This document shows positions 11,990-23,816 of a stretch of DNA of 64,000 bases, one piece after another; position 1 is the stretch's first letter; every line of letters starts with the position of its first letter. The stretch is from contig MEHQ01003486.1 of assembly GCA_008828725.1 (NCBI GenBank), positions 186,001-250,000 on the forward strand. The letters are read 5' to 3'. A model generated the notes under the pieces. That model was not told the origin of the DNA. It saw only the letters and a program-made list of their open reading frames with translations, and ran no database searches. Made by a program: the position numbers and the translations under genes. Source of the DNA: Saccharina japonica (taxonomy: Eukaryota; Sar; Phaeophyceae; Laminariales; Laminariaceae).

Positions 11990-12325
11990 AAAGAGAAGTT
12001 ATGTGTGTTCTGTAAGGGTTTTATACCCTAACCCGGAACTTCTGTAAGTTCTGTACGACCTTCATACCCTACAGAGAACTTCGGTAAGTTCTGTACTCCC
12101 CATTTCACAATACCCGGGGTACCGGTACAACGTGTTTGTACCTGCCCGGAACTTCTGTGAGTTCTGTACGCCCGTGCCACAATACCCTAAACTTCTGTGA
12201 GTTCTGTAAGGGTTTTATATCCTAACCCGGAACTTCTGTAAGTTCTGTAACACCTTGGGCATAATACCCCGGGTAAGGGTATTCCCTCGGCACAATACCC
12301 TGTGTGCCGGTACAGATTAGGGTAT
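11990..12325. repeat. Left hairpin-repeat block
   Basis: Repeats have the core GAACTTCTGTAAGTTC, a 6-bp inverted repeat around CTGT. The variant with GAGTTC keeps 5 pairs. They recur about every 40 bp between GTACGCCCGTGCCACAATAC-like and AAGGGTTTTATACCCTAACC-like spacers. The AGTTCTGTA part resembles the GGTTCTGTAGGGT of the element's own terminal repeat. Confidence 0.85.
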
Positions 12326-12884
12326 CGCTGAGGATGTCAGGAGACGGTCAGTCGAGGGAAAAAGGGCATCGGTGAAGGGTGTGGATTCGAGTGTTCCACA
12401 CTAAAACCTAGTATTTTGACGTCAGCCAAGGATAAAAAATGAAAATTTTCCGTCAGTCAAGGGGTGCAAGTGCCGTCTCCTGCCATATTTGGACGAGTGA
12501 TGTTATGAATTATGACGTCATGTCTCATCCGTGACACACACCAAAAACGAAATCACGAAATTATATTGAATTGGACAACCCACCTCGCTCACAACCACAC
12601 ATAAACCGAGCACACAAGTACGTGGATTTTTATTTGGGGGGTAAATATATGACTGCAGAACTCATTCCCATGAAGTTGGAACGGTCCTTACAATGAAAAT
12701 CGTGAAATACAGCTATAACAGAAATTAGCTACAACGGTACATGCATGGTATATACGCGTTAGTACCGGTATAGTGTGTCATGTTTGATGTACACCAATCG
12801 CAGTATTTCGAAATGCAATTATGTATACTGTTTTAGGAGTACGTTCACAGTTGTTTCGCCCCCTTGAGGTGGGTATTTACCAGG

Positions 12885-13700
12885 GTATCACCGGAACTTC
12901 TGTAAGTTCTGTACGCCCGTGCCTCTATCGGAACTTCTGTGAGTTCTGTACGCCCGGGCCACAATCGAAACTTCTGTGAGTTCTGTACGACCGGCACAAT
13001 CGGAGCTTCTGTGAGTTCTGTACGCCCGTTCCACAATAAATACCCGGAACTTCTGTAAGTTATGTACGCCCGTGTCACAATACACGGAATTTCTGTGAGT
13101 TCTGTGCGACCTTCATACCCGTACCCGGAACTTCTGTAAGTTATGTGCGACCGAGCCACAATACCATGGGTACCGATACAACGTGTTTATACCTGCCTGG
13201 AACTTCTGTGAGTTCTGTACGCCCGTGCCATAATACCCGGAACTTCTGTGAGTTCTGTAAGGGTTTTATACCCTAACCCGGAACTTCTGTAAGTTATGTA
13301 CGACCTTCATACCCTACAGAGAACTTCTGTAAGTTCTGTACCCCCCGTTTCACAATACCCGGGGCATGGGTACAACGTTTTTAAACCCGTACGGAACTTC
13401 TGTGAGTTATGTACGCCCGGGCCACAATACCCGGAACTTCTGTGAGTTCTGTAAGGGTTTTATACCCTAACCCGGAACTTCTGTAAGTTCTGTACGACCT
13501 TCATACCCTACAGAGAACTTCTGTAAGTTCTGTACTCCCCGTTTCACAATACCCGGGGTACCGGTACAACGTGTTTGTACCTGCCCAAAACTTCTGTGAG
13601 TTCTGTATGCCCGGGCCAAAATACCCGGAGCATCTGTGAATTATGTAAGGGTTTTATACCCTAACCCGGAACTTCTGTAAGTTCCATATGACACCCATAC
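12885..13700. repeat. Right hairpin-repeat block with about 195-bp higher-order unit
   Basis: The hairpin unit is as in the left block, more than 15 copies in the same orientation. A larger unit of about 195 bp, including CGACCTTCATACCCTACAGA and the CCCGTTTCACAATACCCGGG segment, occurs at about 13279 and 13474, and a related copy lies at about 12032 in the left block. Minus-strand frames through this block give repeats such as AYRTYRSSG, which simply follow from the DNA periodicity. Confidence 0.85.
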
Positions 13701-13740
13701 CCTGACCCTAAATCCACAAACCCTACAGAACCTGACCTTG

Positions 13741-15176
13741 CAATATTCTCATAGCTGGCACCACTGGTGTACCGAGTAAGACGTATGGAAACCTAAAAGA
13801 AGTACGTTAATATACGTGCAAGTCACCCATCTATTCCTACCACCCGCGGAAATCACCACCAGCACATCATCTTGACAGGCTAGCTGCATGTTTCTTGGGA
13901 AACAAAGATCCCCACGGGCGTTGGACTATCCAGATGAAGCTCGACAAAGATTTGAGGGATAAATCGTTGACAAAGAGGTTGATTACAGCTTGGACCGAGC
14001 AGACGAAAATCTGCGTCATTTTAACTACTGCATGCGCATGACGGGATGCGGCCCCGAATATAATCTCGAGTATCGCGCAGACGAGGTATATACCACAACG
14101 TCCCGCATAAAAGCCGCCTACAACAACATAAACCATAAAAAGGTTTACACATTGCATCTCCAGAAAACACCATGTCCCGCGGCGTCAAAAAGCCGAAACG
14201 AGAAAATGGCAGAGATTGAGTATAGTAACAACATACGAGCGCTTGATCACAAACAAACAAACAAAATAAGTGATTTACATGTTGTGCTGCGGCTAATAAA
14301 TCTCGAACGAGAACGTAACAGAGGGTATCACCTACGGTAGGAAACAGCAAGAAAATAGGGATACCAACGGTGACGAGAGTAGCAACGATATATTGCACTC
14401 TATCAGCATTTGTTTGGGAATTTGCTGACAAGGAGAATGTCACGCAATGGAATTATCTGTCTCAGGAATCCAAGAATGAGAAAACGAAAGCTTCCAGGAA
14501 ACCACAATATATGAGCAGATAGACAACAACCACGAGTACACCACCGTTTTACCAAATATCACAGTTCGAAAGGACCCGGGTCGACCACAGAAATCTTAGC
14601 GAGACTATGTAGGCGAAGACGAAGTTACCTCCAAAGACATCCGGTCTCGCAAACCTACACCGTACACCCCGATGTCTAGGCAAGTGCACGCCAAATATAG
14701 ACACCCATTCAACCCCTACTTCATAACAAGGCAACACCAGTCCGAGCAAGTAGAAAACGGATATCCGAAATATGTTCCATAACAAGGCAACACCAGTCCG
14801 AGCATATACATAACGGAAGCATTCGCACGTGCCGTAAAAGCATGCAGCCGTCACGAGGAACGCCGTCTTAGTGTGGTCACACGACTGATAGCGTTGAGTT
14901 AACAACAAATGAGACAAGCTTTGGAACTACGAAATTTTACTGCCGGCATGCAAACAAACTGTACGGAATCCTAACATTTACCAGCCGTGTTTACTGCACA
15001 CGAAGTGTGCTATCACTGACAGTTGGAGGGGGTTTCTGGAAGATACATAATGTTGCAGTGAAAGAGATGACTATACTACGTTCCCCCTTCAAGACTCCAC
15101 CTACCGAGCGTACCCCTCTTGAAATGAGCGCCCCAAAGTCACATACATTCCTAGCAAAGATGGACTTGAGGGGCAT
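13741..15176 (+). other. 3' internal region of the LTR element
   Basis: This is post-integrase sequence of the gypsy-type element. A coding-looking but broken stretch at 13870-14010 (RWTIQMKLDKDLRDKSLTK type) and a frame at 13990-14340 are not recognised. A 27-bp segment, CATAACAAGGCAACACCAGT plus 7 more bases, is repeated 55 bp apart (about 14724 and 14779). No chromodomain or envelope could be identified. Confidence 0.5.
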
Positions 15177-15190
15177 AAAAGAGGGGGCGA
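15177..15190 (+). promoter_or_regulatory. Polypurine tract
   Basis: AAAAGAGGGGGCGA lies directly against the TGTGGAGG start of the 3' LTR. Its position and purine content match the plus-strand primer of LTR retrotransposons, and it confirms the + orientation of the element. Confidence 0.8.
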
Positions 15191-15536
15191 TGTGGAGGAT
15201 AGGGTATGTAGACACCGTCAACCTCTGATCACAAATGCCAACCATGAAGGCACGTTAATCAACGTCCGATCTACGAAACCTGCCATCATGGATAGTCTTC
15301 ATAATGGTTGACGCTCGGGAGGACAAACCCCGAACGCTTCCTAGGAGATAAAAGTCCTAAAAAATGCAGGCCCGCTCCCACACTCGTACCTATGAAATCT
15401 CGCCTTGCGAGATGCGGGGAAGGTTTTGTGGAGGCACTTCCTTGCCACATATAGAAAATAAAAGTGCGCGTCAAGGACTCGGCCAACCCTGCTCAAGACC
15501 CCGACACGACCGACATTATTTGAGGAGGCGACCTCC
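15191..15536 (+). repeat. 3' LTR of the gypsy-type element
   Basis: This repeat has the same length and ends as 5922-6267, with roughly 37 substitutions between the two. It follows the polypurine tract directly. A CATATAG sequence replaces the CATATAAG of the left copy. Downstream sequence starts TTACATACGC. Confidence 0.85.
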
Positions 15537-15672
15537 TTACATACGCGAAACACGTTACCGATATCCATTTATTTAATAATTTCCGAGTACGTACGTACGT
15601 ATTCACTTCTCTACATATATATGTTTGTACACATGTAAAAACAATATATATATACCCCTGTACGAAGGTATT

Positions 15673-16625
15673 TTTAGGTACTACTCTAGCATATATAATA
15701 ACCTGCTTGATACAAACAACAGTACCTGCCCGTGGCATATAGAAAGTTGTATATACTAGAAACAGTAGTACTACTCGTATATTATAGCACGGCAGTAAGG
15801 TAAGGTACCTGGCGAGAAAACGCAGCGACCCAAAAACGCTCAGCCAAGTGACACACACTACTTCACAAACCACAGCGTCACACCACCACGACCACCAGCA
15901 ACCTCGAGCAACAAGCTTCTGGTGCTCCTCCCGCTTGGCTAGTAGAATGGTGGTGGAGGTGCGGTGTCGACTGCCGGGTGGTACCTGGTACTACTATTAT
16001 ACTCAATATTAGTGCTTGTTATCGAGAGAGCGCAAGGCAAGCCACACCACCACATCACTAACACCACCTGCTGCGACCACACCACCACCACCAGGATAGG
16101 ACTATTGCCAGACTGGGCATCTTCGATATACTCTAGCTACTTGTAGTAGTGGTGGTGGTGATGGTTGCTGATGGTGGTGTTTGCTTGTTGGTTCTACTTA
16201 TCTGTGAAACTGATCATCCTGGACAGCAGGGCGGAAAAATTGTTCAACCCCCCAGGAAAATAATCCCAGTGACAATTTCCACTGGAAACCAGTTAGCTTG
16301 GACAGTCACTATCGCCTACCTCTCCGAGCTCGGCACGGCCTTCAACACGAACAGTACAGGACGATGCGCATGAGTAGCGGGCGTCTATCAGTCCCGAACG
16401 TGTCTGAATCAGTTCAGTGTACGTGTCGCACAGTGGGAATCCAATAAGTGCACCGACAAACGAGGAACGACAAACCTTAATAGTAAGGAATTGTAAAAAA
16501 TACGCACGCTGTGGCAGTTCTAATACCTGTTTTTTGTTCGTTTGTGTCCGTTCGTGATCAGGGGTACACCCCCACACCCACACACATTACTCGTTATAGA
16601 AGAGCATATTTGTTATGCTCGTTAC
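15673..16625. repeat. Dispersed repeat A, copy 2 (uninterrupted)
   Basis: This copy aligns with 2320-4797 minus the TIR element, and keeps a single ACGCT at 16506-16510 where copy 1 has the insertion. It begins about 135 bp after the 3' LTR. No protein was recognised. Confidence 0.75.
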
Positions 16626-18480
16626 TATTACTAGCCTTGTACCCCGTGCCCAGCCTCGGGGCATTGCCATGAAAACCTCATTACCCCCTTTTTCATACGA
16701 AAACGTAATTTATCCGACCGTGCTTCGATTTTAGGCTTACAGTAGCAGTTATTTGTGCCAACGTATCAACGAGGTAACGTAATGCCCCCTCGCCACAGGC
16801 TGTTGGTATAATGAAGAGCCTTCGAGCAAGTTTCCACACGAGGAAAGTTGAGGCATGACAGGGCGATAACCCGGGTGTATGACAAGTTCGGCATTGTACA
16901 ATTATATCACCAAAAAACAATGGCTCAAACAACAACATTTTCAACCACCCAATACGTCGTTAGTTGGCGGAAGGACAACATGCCTTCATGTTTTCATCAA
17001 GATTCCAATGCAGTGATCAGACACGGACAGCACTGCAAGAACTTAATCAATGCTTCGGCAGCAAGGAACACAGTCACTGCTATACGATTTCGTAATTAAA
17101 GCACCTACCCAGCCTATACCCCTCCTCCTTCAACTACGTACACAGCACACATGCTACATACTGATCAAGACCATCTCGTACCAGTAACGGCTCGGCTATG
17201 AAGGAGGGAGGGAGGGAAGCGGAAGAGTACACATACAGCAGTCAATCTACAATCGTCCAAAAACAAATCCACTTCAGTATCGGTATCCAACATCCCATTC
17301 ACCCGCGTATCATACCACAACGCGCACATTCCAACAGTATGTCAACCATGAGAACCGTAGTTGAACAACAGTACGTACAAAGTGCATTGTACCTGGTAAA
17401 TACCTGGTATCACGCAGTGTACTATGGTATATGCATGGGGGTACGACCCTCAGAAGCAGAAGACCCTCCATGATAAAGCACTACCGTTTATACCAGGTAC
17501 GCAAACGACGCAGCGCAGCAGTAGTTTATTTTCTGCCACTCCCCTTCCCTACTACTAGTCAATCAACTATCATCAATCTCGACGCGACAACCGAAATATT
17601 TGTGGGACAGAGGGAGGGGGTGGCGTAGGGAGGGAGGGAGAAGGGGCGAGGCATTTATATCTTCTGCTGCGCGGCACCATTCCCAAGTTCAAAACAATTA
17701 CCATGTTGCAATTATTCGCTACAATACCTATGCTATTAATTATCTGGTAGCAGGGTACGCATTCACATACACGGTCATACGCCCATGAACCACCAAAGAC
17801 ATTGTGCGCTGGACCATATCTGGTATGCCTAGTATACTCGCCGCATTAATGTATTCGCTTCTCGAGACATCAAAGACAGATACAGTGGTGTAAACATATG
17901 AGCATGTGTTTCAGGTCATCTTCCCCTGCTGGTTTCGATATAGTACCAGTATTGGTTGTACTATGCACGCTGACGATGCGGTATACCGCTGCTATTCAGC
18001 AACACTTTCAGTGCTGCAGTACGGCAGCACTTCAGCACAACACTCGACGAGAAAGAAGGCACCCAACCGAAGCGGAATGTCCGCTCGTCAAGTGTTCGTC
18101 AAGTCTGTACCCAAGCCTATTATGCATGCATCGTATCTCATCCTCCCCACGCCCCAAGGCAAGCACATAGCCTGTCATCCCGCGCCAAGAACGCAAAACA
18201 ACAAAACCAGCTACTTGCATTCAGTAGTACTCATAGTACTAGTAGCAGTAGTAGGTGGTCAATGGCTCCTACGACGCACCTACGTACACCTGAACAGTAG
18301 TAGCATGTCATACATAAAACAATCATCATCCAAAACAAAACAAACCTTCAATCGATCCTTCCTTAAGTAATCAAGCAAACAGCATAAATATGGCGTATAC
18401 CGCAATCCGGGCTGAAAGGTAGCATGAGCCAACCACCCAGGCGCCATGGCGGCCCAGCTTCCATGCTGATCCAACCACAA
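16626..18480. other. Region without a recognised gene
   Basis: Short frames are present (for example 16919-17099 from an ATG, starting MAQTTTFSTTQY), but none has a recognisable domain or a paralogue in the window. GGGAGGGAGGG-type runs occur at 17205-17220 and 17628-17650. Confidence 0.35.
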
Positions 18481-18699
18481 CCTTGCTGTAGGTAGTTATG
18501 CTCGCCACCCTCCCGCACATGCTTGCTCCCCTGCTGCTGCTAGTGCTACTCGTTATCCGTATATTTCCCTTCGTCCTCTTCTTGGCCCTCGGCCTCAGCT
18601 ACAGTCTCCTCCTCTTCCTCCTTTCGGCGTTTCTCGTAGTGTCCCCGGGTTCGGTGCGCCAGTACCAAACGGCCTTTCGCTACCAGGGCGTGCTGCTCC

Positions 18700-19680
18700 G
18701 CCTAGGGGTCTACGCGCATGCCTACAGGGGGCGGCGGCGGTGGCGCCGGTGGTGTCAGAGGCGGCGCCAGAGGCGGTGGCAACGACTGATGCTCCTGCTG
18801 CTCGCCCGTCCCAACGCCGTCCTCTTCGTCTCCTCCATCTCCTCCCCCTTTCCTTCGGTCAACCATCCTTTTCTCTGCCGCACATACTCTAGGCTTCCCC
18901 CCAAGAATTCCCCTGCCACTATATGCAACCATCTTTTCGACCACGTTCTTCTTCGCGTATGACAGTATCACCTTCGTCACGGTCAGGCGAGTTTTAACGT
19001 GGCGCGCAGGCACAACGACCTGCTCTTTCGCGTCCGGATTAACCCAACAAACCTATTCAATGGGGCTACTCGTCTCAACTGGACGCGGCAGCGGCAGGGC
19101 CTCCAGGCGTTGCCCGTCCTCTGCACTTCTGCCGCCGCTCCGGGATACCTGCCGTCCAACCAGCTCCTGAGCTGTTTCTTCTCATATTTCTTCGTCTGCC
19201 TTCTTCTCTCCTTTTTCTTCTTTTGTAACTCCCTCATACTTCCTTTCCTCTCCTCTGGGCTACGGCTGCGGCTGCTGCAGCTGCTGATCGCCTGCATTGC
19301 TCGTACCTCGATCAACAAGCGGGTCCATCAGCGTCGCCCGACGTCTGGCCGAGGCGGCACGCTGTTGCTGCAGCCGTAACGCGTGTATTACCTCTTGCTT
19401 CCACTATATCTGCTACTGCGCCGATGGAATGTAATAATCCACCTCGTTGAGACGGGCCCTCTCCTTCGCGAGCACGGAATCCCTTCGGGTAAGCGCGGCC
19501 CAAGCTCCTTCATGGTGCACGAGGCGTTACACCAGAACGACGTGCTCACAGTACAGCTTGCCAATGGTCCCCATCAGATGCAACCTCTGCAGCCTCTCCT
19601 CATCCAAAAACGCTTCCCGGAGCTCGAGATAACTCTCACCCCGTGGAACTTGCCAAGCACTCTCTAATTCTGCGTCATTC
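18700..19680 (-). pseudogene. Decayed Gln/Arg/Pro-rich protein, unknown
   Basis: Read on the minus strand, a coding-like frame starts near 19670 (SYLELREAFLDEERLQRLHL). It continues through ERARLNEVDYYIP and LRLQQQRAASARRRATLMD, interrupted by one TAA and three TAG codons, several of them next to Gln codons. It then shifts frame into a Lys/Arg-rich part and a segment with KTRLTVTKVILSYAKKNVVEK (18890-18990). It ends in a proline tract (LAPPLTPPAPPPPPP) near 18705. The helical, charged and Gln-rich character resembles the minus-strand frame at 28857-29759, so both could be gag-like proteins, but no motif proves it. The plus-strand Leu-rich frame here is a shadow. Confidence 0.4.
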
Positions 19681-20066
19681 ATCTCGATGCTGAAAGACGT
19701 TCCCTCTGAGGGTCTTCCCAGATGATGCCCCTAGCGTCCCAGGAGTATCCACGACACGCTATAGCGTGTTGATTCCATCTCGGGGCGCATGACGGGCCCT
19801 TACACAAATGGACGGGCTCAAGGTGCTGTTATCCATCAGCTGTAGACATAAACCAAGTAGTTAAGCTTATGTATATAGGACCTCGAAGTAGAAGCCAGCA
19901 ATCACGTCAAGATAACTGGCCCGTCCTTCCCGCCAACTCCGTTGTTGCGCCTCAATATAGCCTTATGAAGTATATGAACTCCCTAATACCTGTAACGGTC
20001 ATCGTACCTGTCGTATCTGCTGCAAGCACAACCAGCAGGGTATGATACTCGTTTACCGCCGGGATA

Positions 20067-20477
20067 CTAGCACTGGTACGTACGTGTATCAAAATCTGGG
20101 TTGGTCGTGGACATGAAACAACAGGATCTTCGATCATGCATGTTGCGTGTGAACACAAAGAACAAACCATGGATGTGTTCTCCAGTGACATATTCTTGGC
20201 GAACGTTGCAGCATCCATCGCCCGCATATCTATATATATGTTCACGCCATGGGAGTGGGACCCTGCCCGGTATTAACCATAAACTAGGCCGGTGGGCACG
20301 ATAACGAATACATGGCGTGAAAACGTTCGCCGCCTGGCGGTTTATATTCCCGACATGCTGCTGAAGGGCGCATGCAGAAGGTATTGTTTTGAATCGCACG
20401 GCCTCAGACTGGGAATCATCCCGCACCGGACTGTCACAAAAGACAACGTACGCACATATGTCGTGAGCCTGTGACAA
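20067..20477 (-). CDS. Unknown protein, paralogue of 23134-23451
   Basis: This open frame of about 136 residues lies in a region that is duplicated at about 23110-23620. The protein-level match is clear near the C-terminus: CNVRQEYVTGEHIHGLFF then FTRNMHDR here, against CNVHQEYGDGEHMHVLLW then FMRHMHNQ in the other copy. Upstream the two copies diverge by indels (CDSPVRDD is seen in both). No known domain was recognised. It may be part of a multi-copy element. Confidence 0.4.
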   Translation of the reverse strand: MSQAHDICAYVVFCDSPVRDDSQSEAVRFKTIPSACALQQHVGNINRQAANVFTPCIRYRAHRPSLWLIPGRVPLPWREHIYRYAGDGCCNVRQEYVTGEHIHGLFFVFTRNMHDRRSCCFMSTTNPDFDTRTYQC

Positions 20478-20999
20478 AAAGGCATGAAATCCTTAAGCAA
20501 ACGCACCCTCGTGAGCCACGGGCTGGGCATGGTCGAGGCCGCCCTTGGCAGAGTAGGCAGAGTAAGGATCGGGGAGCCCGACGATGCAGTTGCGGACCGC
20601 CAGGTGGACCTCATAGGGGAACTTCGCGAAAGGATCAAATTTACGTTTAACGAAATCTGAAAGGTGTTAACAAAGCAGCACCCGCAGTTTTGTACATGTA
20701 TCTACAAGGGGGGCTTAGCCGCGGCGGGCTAGCGCTATGCTGCGGCTTCGCGCATGGCCGTATTGGCGAAGAGAGATATGATAATAGGTAAGCGGAGGCC
20801 ACGACCAAACGCCTGTACTGCCAACGGATGTACTTCAAAAGGAAAACATTGCCGTTCGAATGAAGATTAACGGTAAGCTTATTTTCAACAGTATAAATCA
20901 AAGCCATTTTTTGTCTCGAATCGGAAACCGGCTCTTGCGATCCACATAAATTCACCTATGCTAGTTCTTAGACGCATCGGGCCATCCTTTGATCGGCGG

Positions 21000-22990
21000 A
21001 TCTCTCCCGCTTCTGACTAGATTTCGGCGCCGTTTCCTCGCTGTGGCATGTTCCTGCCTCGCTTGCAACGGCCGGCTTCGCGGATCAGCCCGCTCAACGC
21101 AGAAGCGCCTGCTGAAGGGGCTTGACGTCCATATCTAGGGCAAGATCTACAAGAATCGTACCCTGTGAGGATTGTTGTGCATTGCCTTCCGACAGGCCTC
21201 GCATCATCGGGTGATATTATCACCTACGTGTTCTCTGATCTCCGACCCGCGAGGGAGGTTGGCTTCCCGGCAGCCGTCAACTTTGCGAGGGCCTGCGCGG
21301 GAGGCTGTGTGCAAAGATCGGAGAGTTAACTTGAACGTCCTTAGAACACATGCCACCCAGGCTTGATCGAGAACTGCCATCTAAAACTCATTATGCCGAG
21401 AGAGAGATGAGAGAGCTACTGCTGTACGTATACTCGCATGTGTACGTATGTACGGTAGTCTACAGCAAGTAACACGTGCAATATGGAGAGCAGCAGCTGA
21501 GATGGAGCTACGCATGCACTGTCAACGTTGCTGCGGAGCTCCTATGCCATGTACAGCAGCAGTTGTGGTCGCACCTTTCGACCGGGCAACGCTATACATC
21601 GCACCATCGCATACTGTTTAGGGCTTCCACATACAATATGGCTTTTGCAAACGCGGATGAAAACACGGTGTTTTATATGTCGTTTTCGGCATTCTTTTGT
21701 GATTTACTCTCTAGCGGCGGCGGCGCGTAGGTTCATGTGTGCATCGGGTATGTATCGAAGACACGTTTTTCAGTACTACTCTGTACAACAACAATACCTA
21801 CCACGAGCGGTGAGCAGTCCAAACTATGTGGGTTGAAGATGCATGACCAGGTATCAAAGATACACACACGTATTTGTTCTACCACAAACAGCTACTGGTG
21901 TTAGTTGCTGTTGGCGTTGTTACCCTGCTTCCGGATTGGTGCTACGGTAGGGGGGTCGCTTTTAAGTCCGTTACTTTCAGCGGATGAGAGCCACTCCGCC
22001 GAGTGACCACCATATTTCTTCGCGGTTTGTATGTCTTAACGCTTCACGTTTTCGAGATATACAGCACCATGGCATGCCTGCTTCTCTGCGACAACAACAC
22101 ATTCCTGCGTCCAGTTTTGAGGGAGGTACAGAGTCACTCGCCCGAGTGGAGTAAACGTGGTAGTGAAAGTCAGGCTAACCGCCCTAACGTAGCACCAGTC
22201 TTCCAAAGTATGTAGGCTCGCACAGCAGTAGGCCGAGCTATACAGCGTAAAATCCCTGTGTCCGCTTTGTGGCCAACATAAATTCGAGTACACTCCTACT
22301 GTATGAGTATGGCAGCAGTACCAGTTGTATTACAAGTACGGTTGTCATTCTCCGTGGACAGTGTGTAGAGCCCTCTCATCTCTTGGCGGTGCGTCTGATC
22401 TCCACTCTTCGCCACAATGCTGGTAACAGTTTCGGCATCACGCAAGGCCGCGACCGGCGACCGCCCAGGCCGTCGGCGGAGCCCCTTGTATGTATCACGG
22501 TATATACTATGTCTCCGACTGTCTGGGCAAGTACTTCTGGTGCTTTTTACAGCTGCCTGCTGCTGCTGCTGCTGCTCGCAGCGCAGCACAGTATAGAACC
22601 TGCCAGCAGGACACGGTGCAGTTTTGAACGCTGCCATCAATCGCCCCCAGAGAGAGCTCAAACAGCCAAATACTTGATAGAGTGACGATAATCGAAAGGC
22701 ATCCAGACACACCCCGTCGGATATGGCTCACCAAAAACCTACCGTTTTGATCACTCCAACCCGATCGCATGGTAACTAGCGCGATCGAATTTGCGGTATG
22801 AAAAACATCTCGGGTGCCAAGTTGTACGATGGCGAATACTAGCAGCAGCAGCCTCAACAAACAACAGAGTATGTACTGTACACACAACATTATATCCACC
22901 TACCTGCTATGTATCTATAGTAGCGCAATACGCATAGTCGTACTCATATATGGAAGACACTTACTACCGGTACTACTATTATTCCGTGTA
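21000..22990. other. Region without a recognised gene
   Basis: Open frames of up to 138 residues occur (22269-22685 +, 22296-22712 -), but they overlap each other and have no recognisable domain. A short CTG/CAG run lies at 22558-22576. Confidence 0.35.
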
Positions 22991-23133
22991 CTCGTATGAT
23001 ATGATACAAACACAAACAACAAGCACCACTATCATATACTGCTGTACCGCGCACTAATGACAGATAAATCATCAAATATTTGATACTCTGTTGTTTATGC
23101 TGTGGTACTGATACTGGTACGTACGTGCGTGTA

Positions 23134-23451
23134 TCAACAGTAAGTAGACCATAAAAATCCGGGTTCGCCGTCGACATAAAAACGTACTATTTGGTTATGC
23201 ATGTGACGCATAAACCAAAGCAAAACATGCATGTGCTCTCCATCCCCATATTCTTGGTGAACGTTGCAGAGGCTACCGCGCGCATGTTCATGCCCCACGA
23301 GCGCACTCGAGGCCCTGCCCGGTACAAACCGAGCCGGCATAATTGCCCGAAGATATTTACCGCCTCGCGAGAAAAAGTCCCGAGCAAGCGGTAGATATCT
23401 GTGTGGGTCGCAAGGTTCAAAACAGGCGATCATCCCGCACGGGACTGTCAC
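23134..23451 (-). CDS. Unknown protein, paralogue of 20067-20477
   Basis: This is the second copy of the repeated region, about 3.03 kb from the first in the same orientation. The frame holds about 105 residues and shares the CNV-QEY-GEH-H block with the first copy. Several conserved His and Cys residues stand out. Function unknown. No transposon ends were identified around the two copies. Confidence 0.4.
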   Translation of the reverse strand: MTVPCGMIACFEPCDPHRYLPLARDFFSRGGKYLRAIMPARFVPGRASSALVGHEHARGSLCNVHQEYGDGEHMHVLLWFMRHMHNQIVRFYVDGEPGFLWSTYC

Positions 23452-23816
23452 AAAATGCGACGGACGATCGTATGGCGAGCCTGTGACAAAGAGACATGGA
23501 ATCCTCGAGCAAACGTACCCCCGTCAGCCACTTGTTGGGCACGGCTGAGGTCCCTCTTGGCACTGTGTGAACTTCAGGAGGGAACCTCGATCGGGGGAAA
23601 GACAACGTCGTGTTACAACTGGAGCAGCAGCCAAGGGACCAAGCACTGTCCTAATTCAAGGTGAACCTAGGCCCAAGAGGCAGCGCGACAAAGGTATCAA
23701 CACAACCCGCGATAGCCCTGACTGCAATGACCCAACCGGACGGGGTGTCCGGGCGGGGTAGACACACGCTTGGAATATTGTCCATGTGCATACCACAAGG
23801 CAGTAACAGCACGCCT

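Larger units (their letters stand above)
11934..13740. mobile_element. TIR element (1,807 bp) packed with hairpin tandem repeats, nested in the LTR element
   Basis: The outer 21 bp at 11934-11954 (starting CAAGGTCAGG) are a perfect inverted repeat of 13720-13740. Just inside the left end is an 11-bp perfect palindrome arm pair around GTA (11942-11966). CAATAT abuts the right end (13741-13746) and lies 2 bp outside the left end (11926-11931), a possible imperfect target duplication. Two blocks of GGAACTTCTGT-AGTTCTGTA repeats fill the element, with about 560 bp of unique sequence between. No protein is encoded, so it is non-autonomous. Confidence 0.85.
5922..15536 (+). mobile_element. Decayed Ty3/gypsy-type LTR retrotransposon
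   Basis: Two direct 346-bp repeats (5922-6267, 15191-15536; about 89% identical by eye) both begin TGTGGAGG and end GACCTCC. A polypurine tract sits immediately 5' of the right repeat. Between them, on the + strand and in gypsy order, are a reverse transcriptase remnant with YIDD, the YDFAVKHNPG end of RNase H, and an integrase with its downstream FGRPARLPV motif. All carry stops and frameshifts. Total length is 9.6 kb, of which 1.8 kb is a nested TIR element (11934-13740), so the original was about 7.8 kb. RT-RH-INT order and the FGR-RLP motif argue for Ty3/gypsy rather than copia. No target-site duplication was convincing. Confidence 0.88.

Noticed and set aside
12888-13085. Minus-strand repeat protein with RTELTEVP/AYRTYRSSG units
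   Set aside because: It follows automatically from the hairpin repeat. Frame and unit length are not kept along the array.
11990-13700. CRISPR array
   Set aside because: Units are regular and palindromic, but the spacers are themselves repeated, no cas genes exist and the context is a eukaryotic transposon.
19381-19670. Alternative genetic code with TAG read as Gln
   Set aside because: TAG codons sit in Gln contexts here, but the intact 1,334-codon LINE ORF uses only CAA/CAG for Gln and contains no TAG or TAA, and the gypsy remnant has TGA stops as well. Decay by C-to-T change is simpler.
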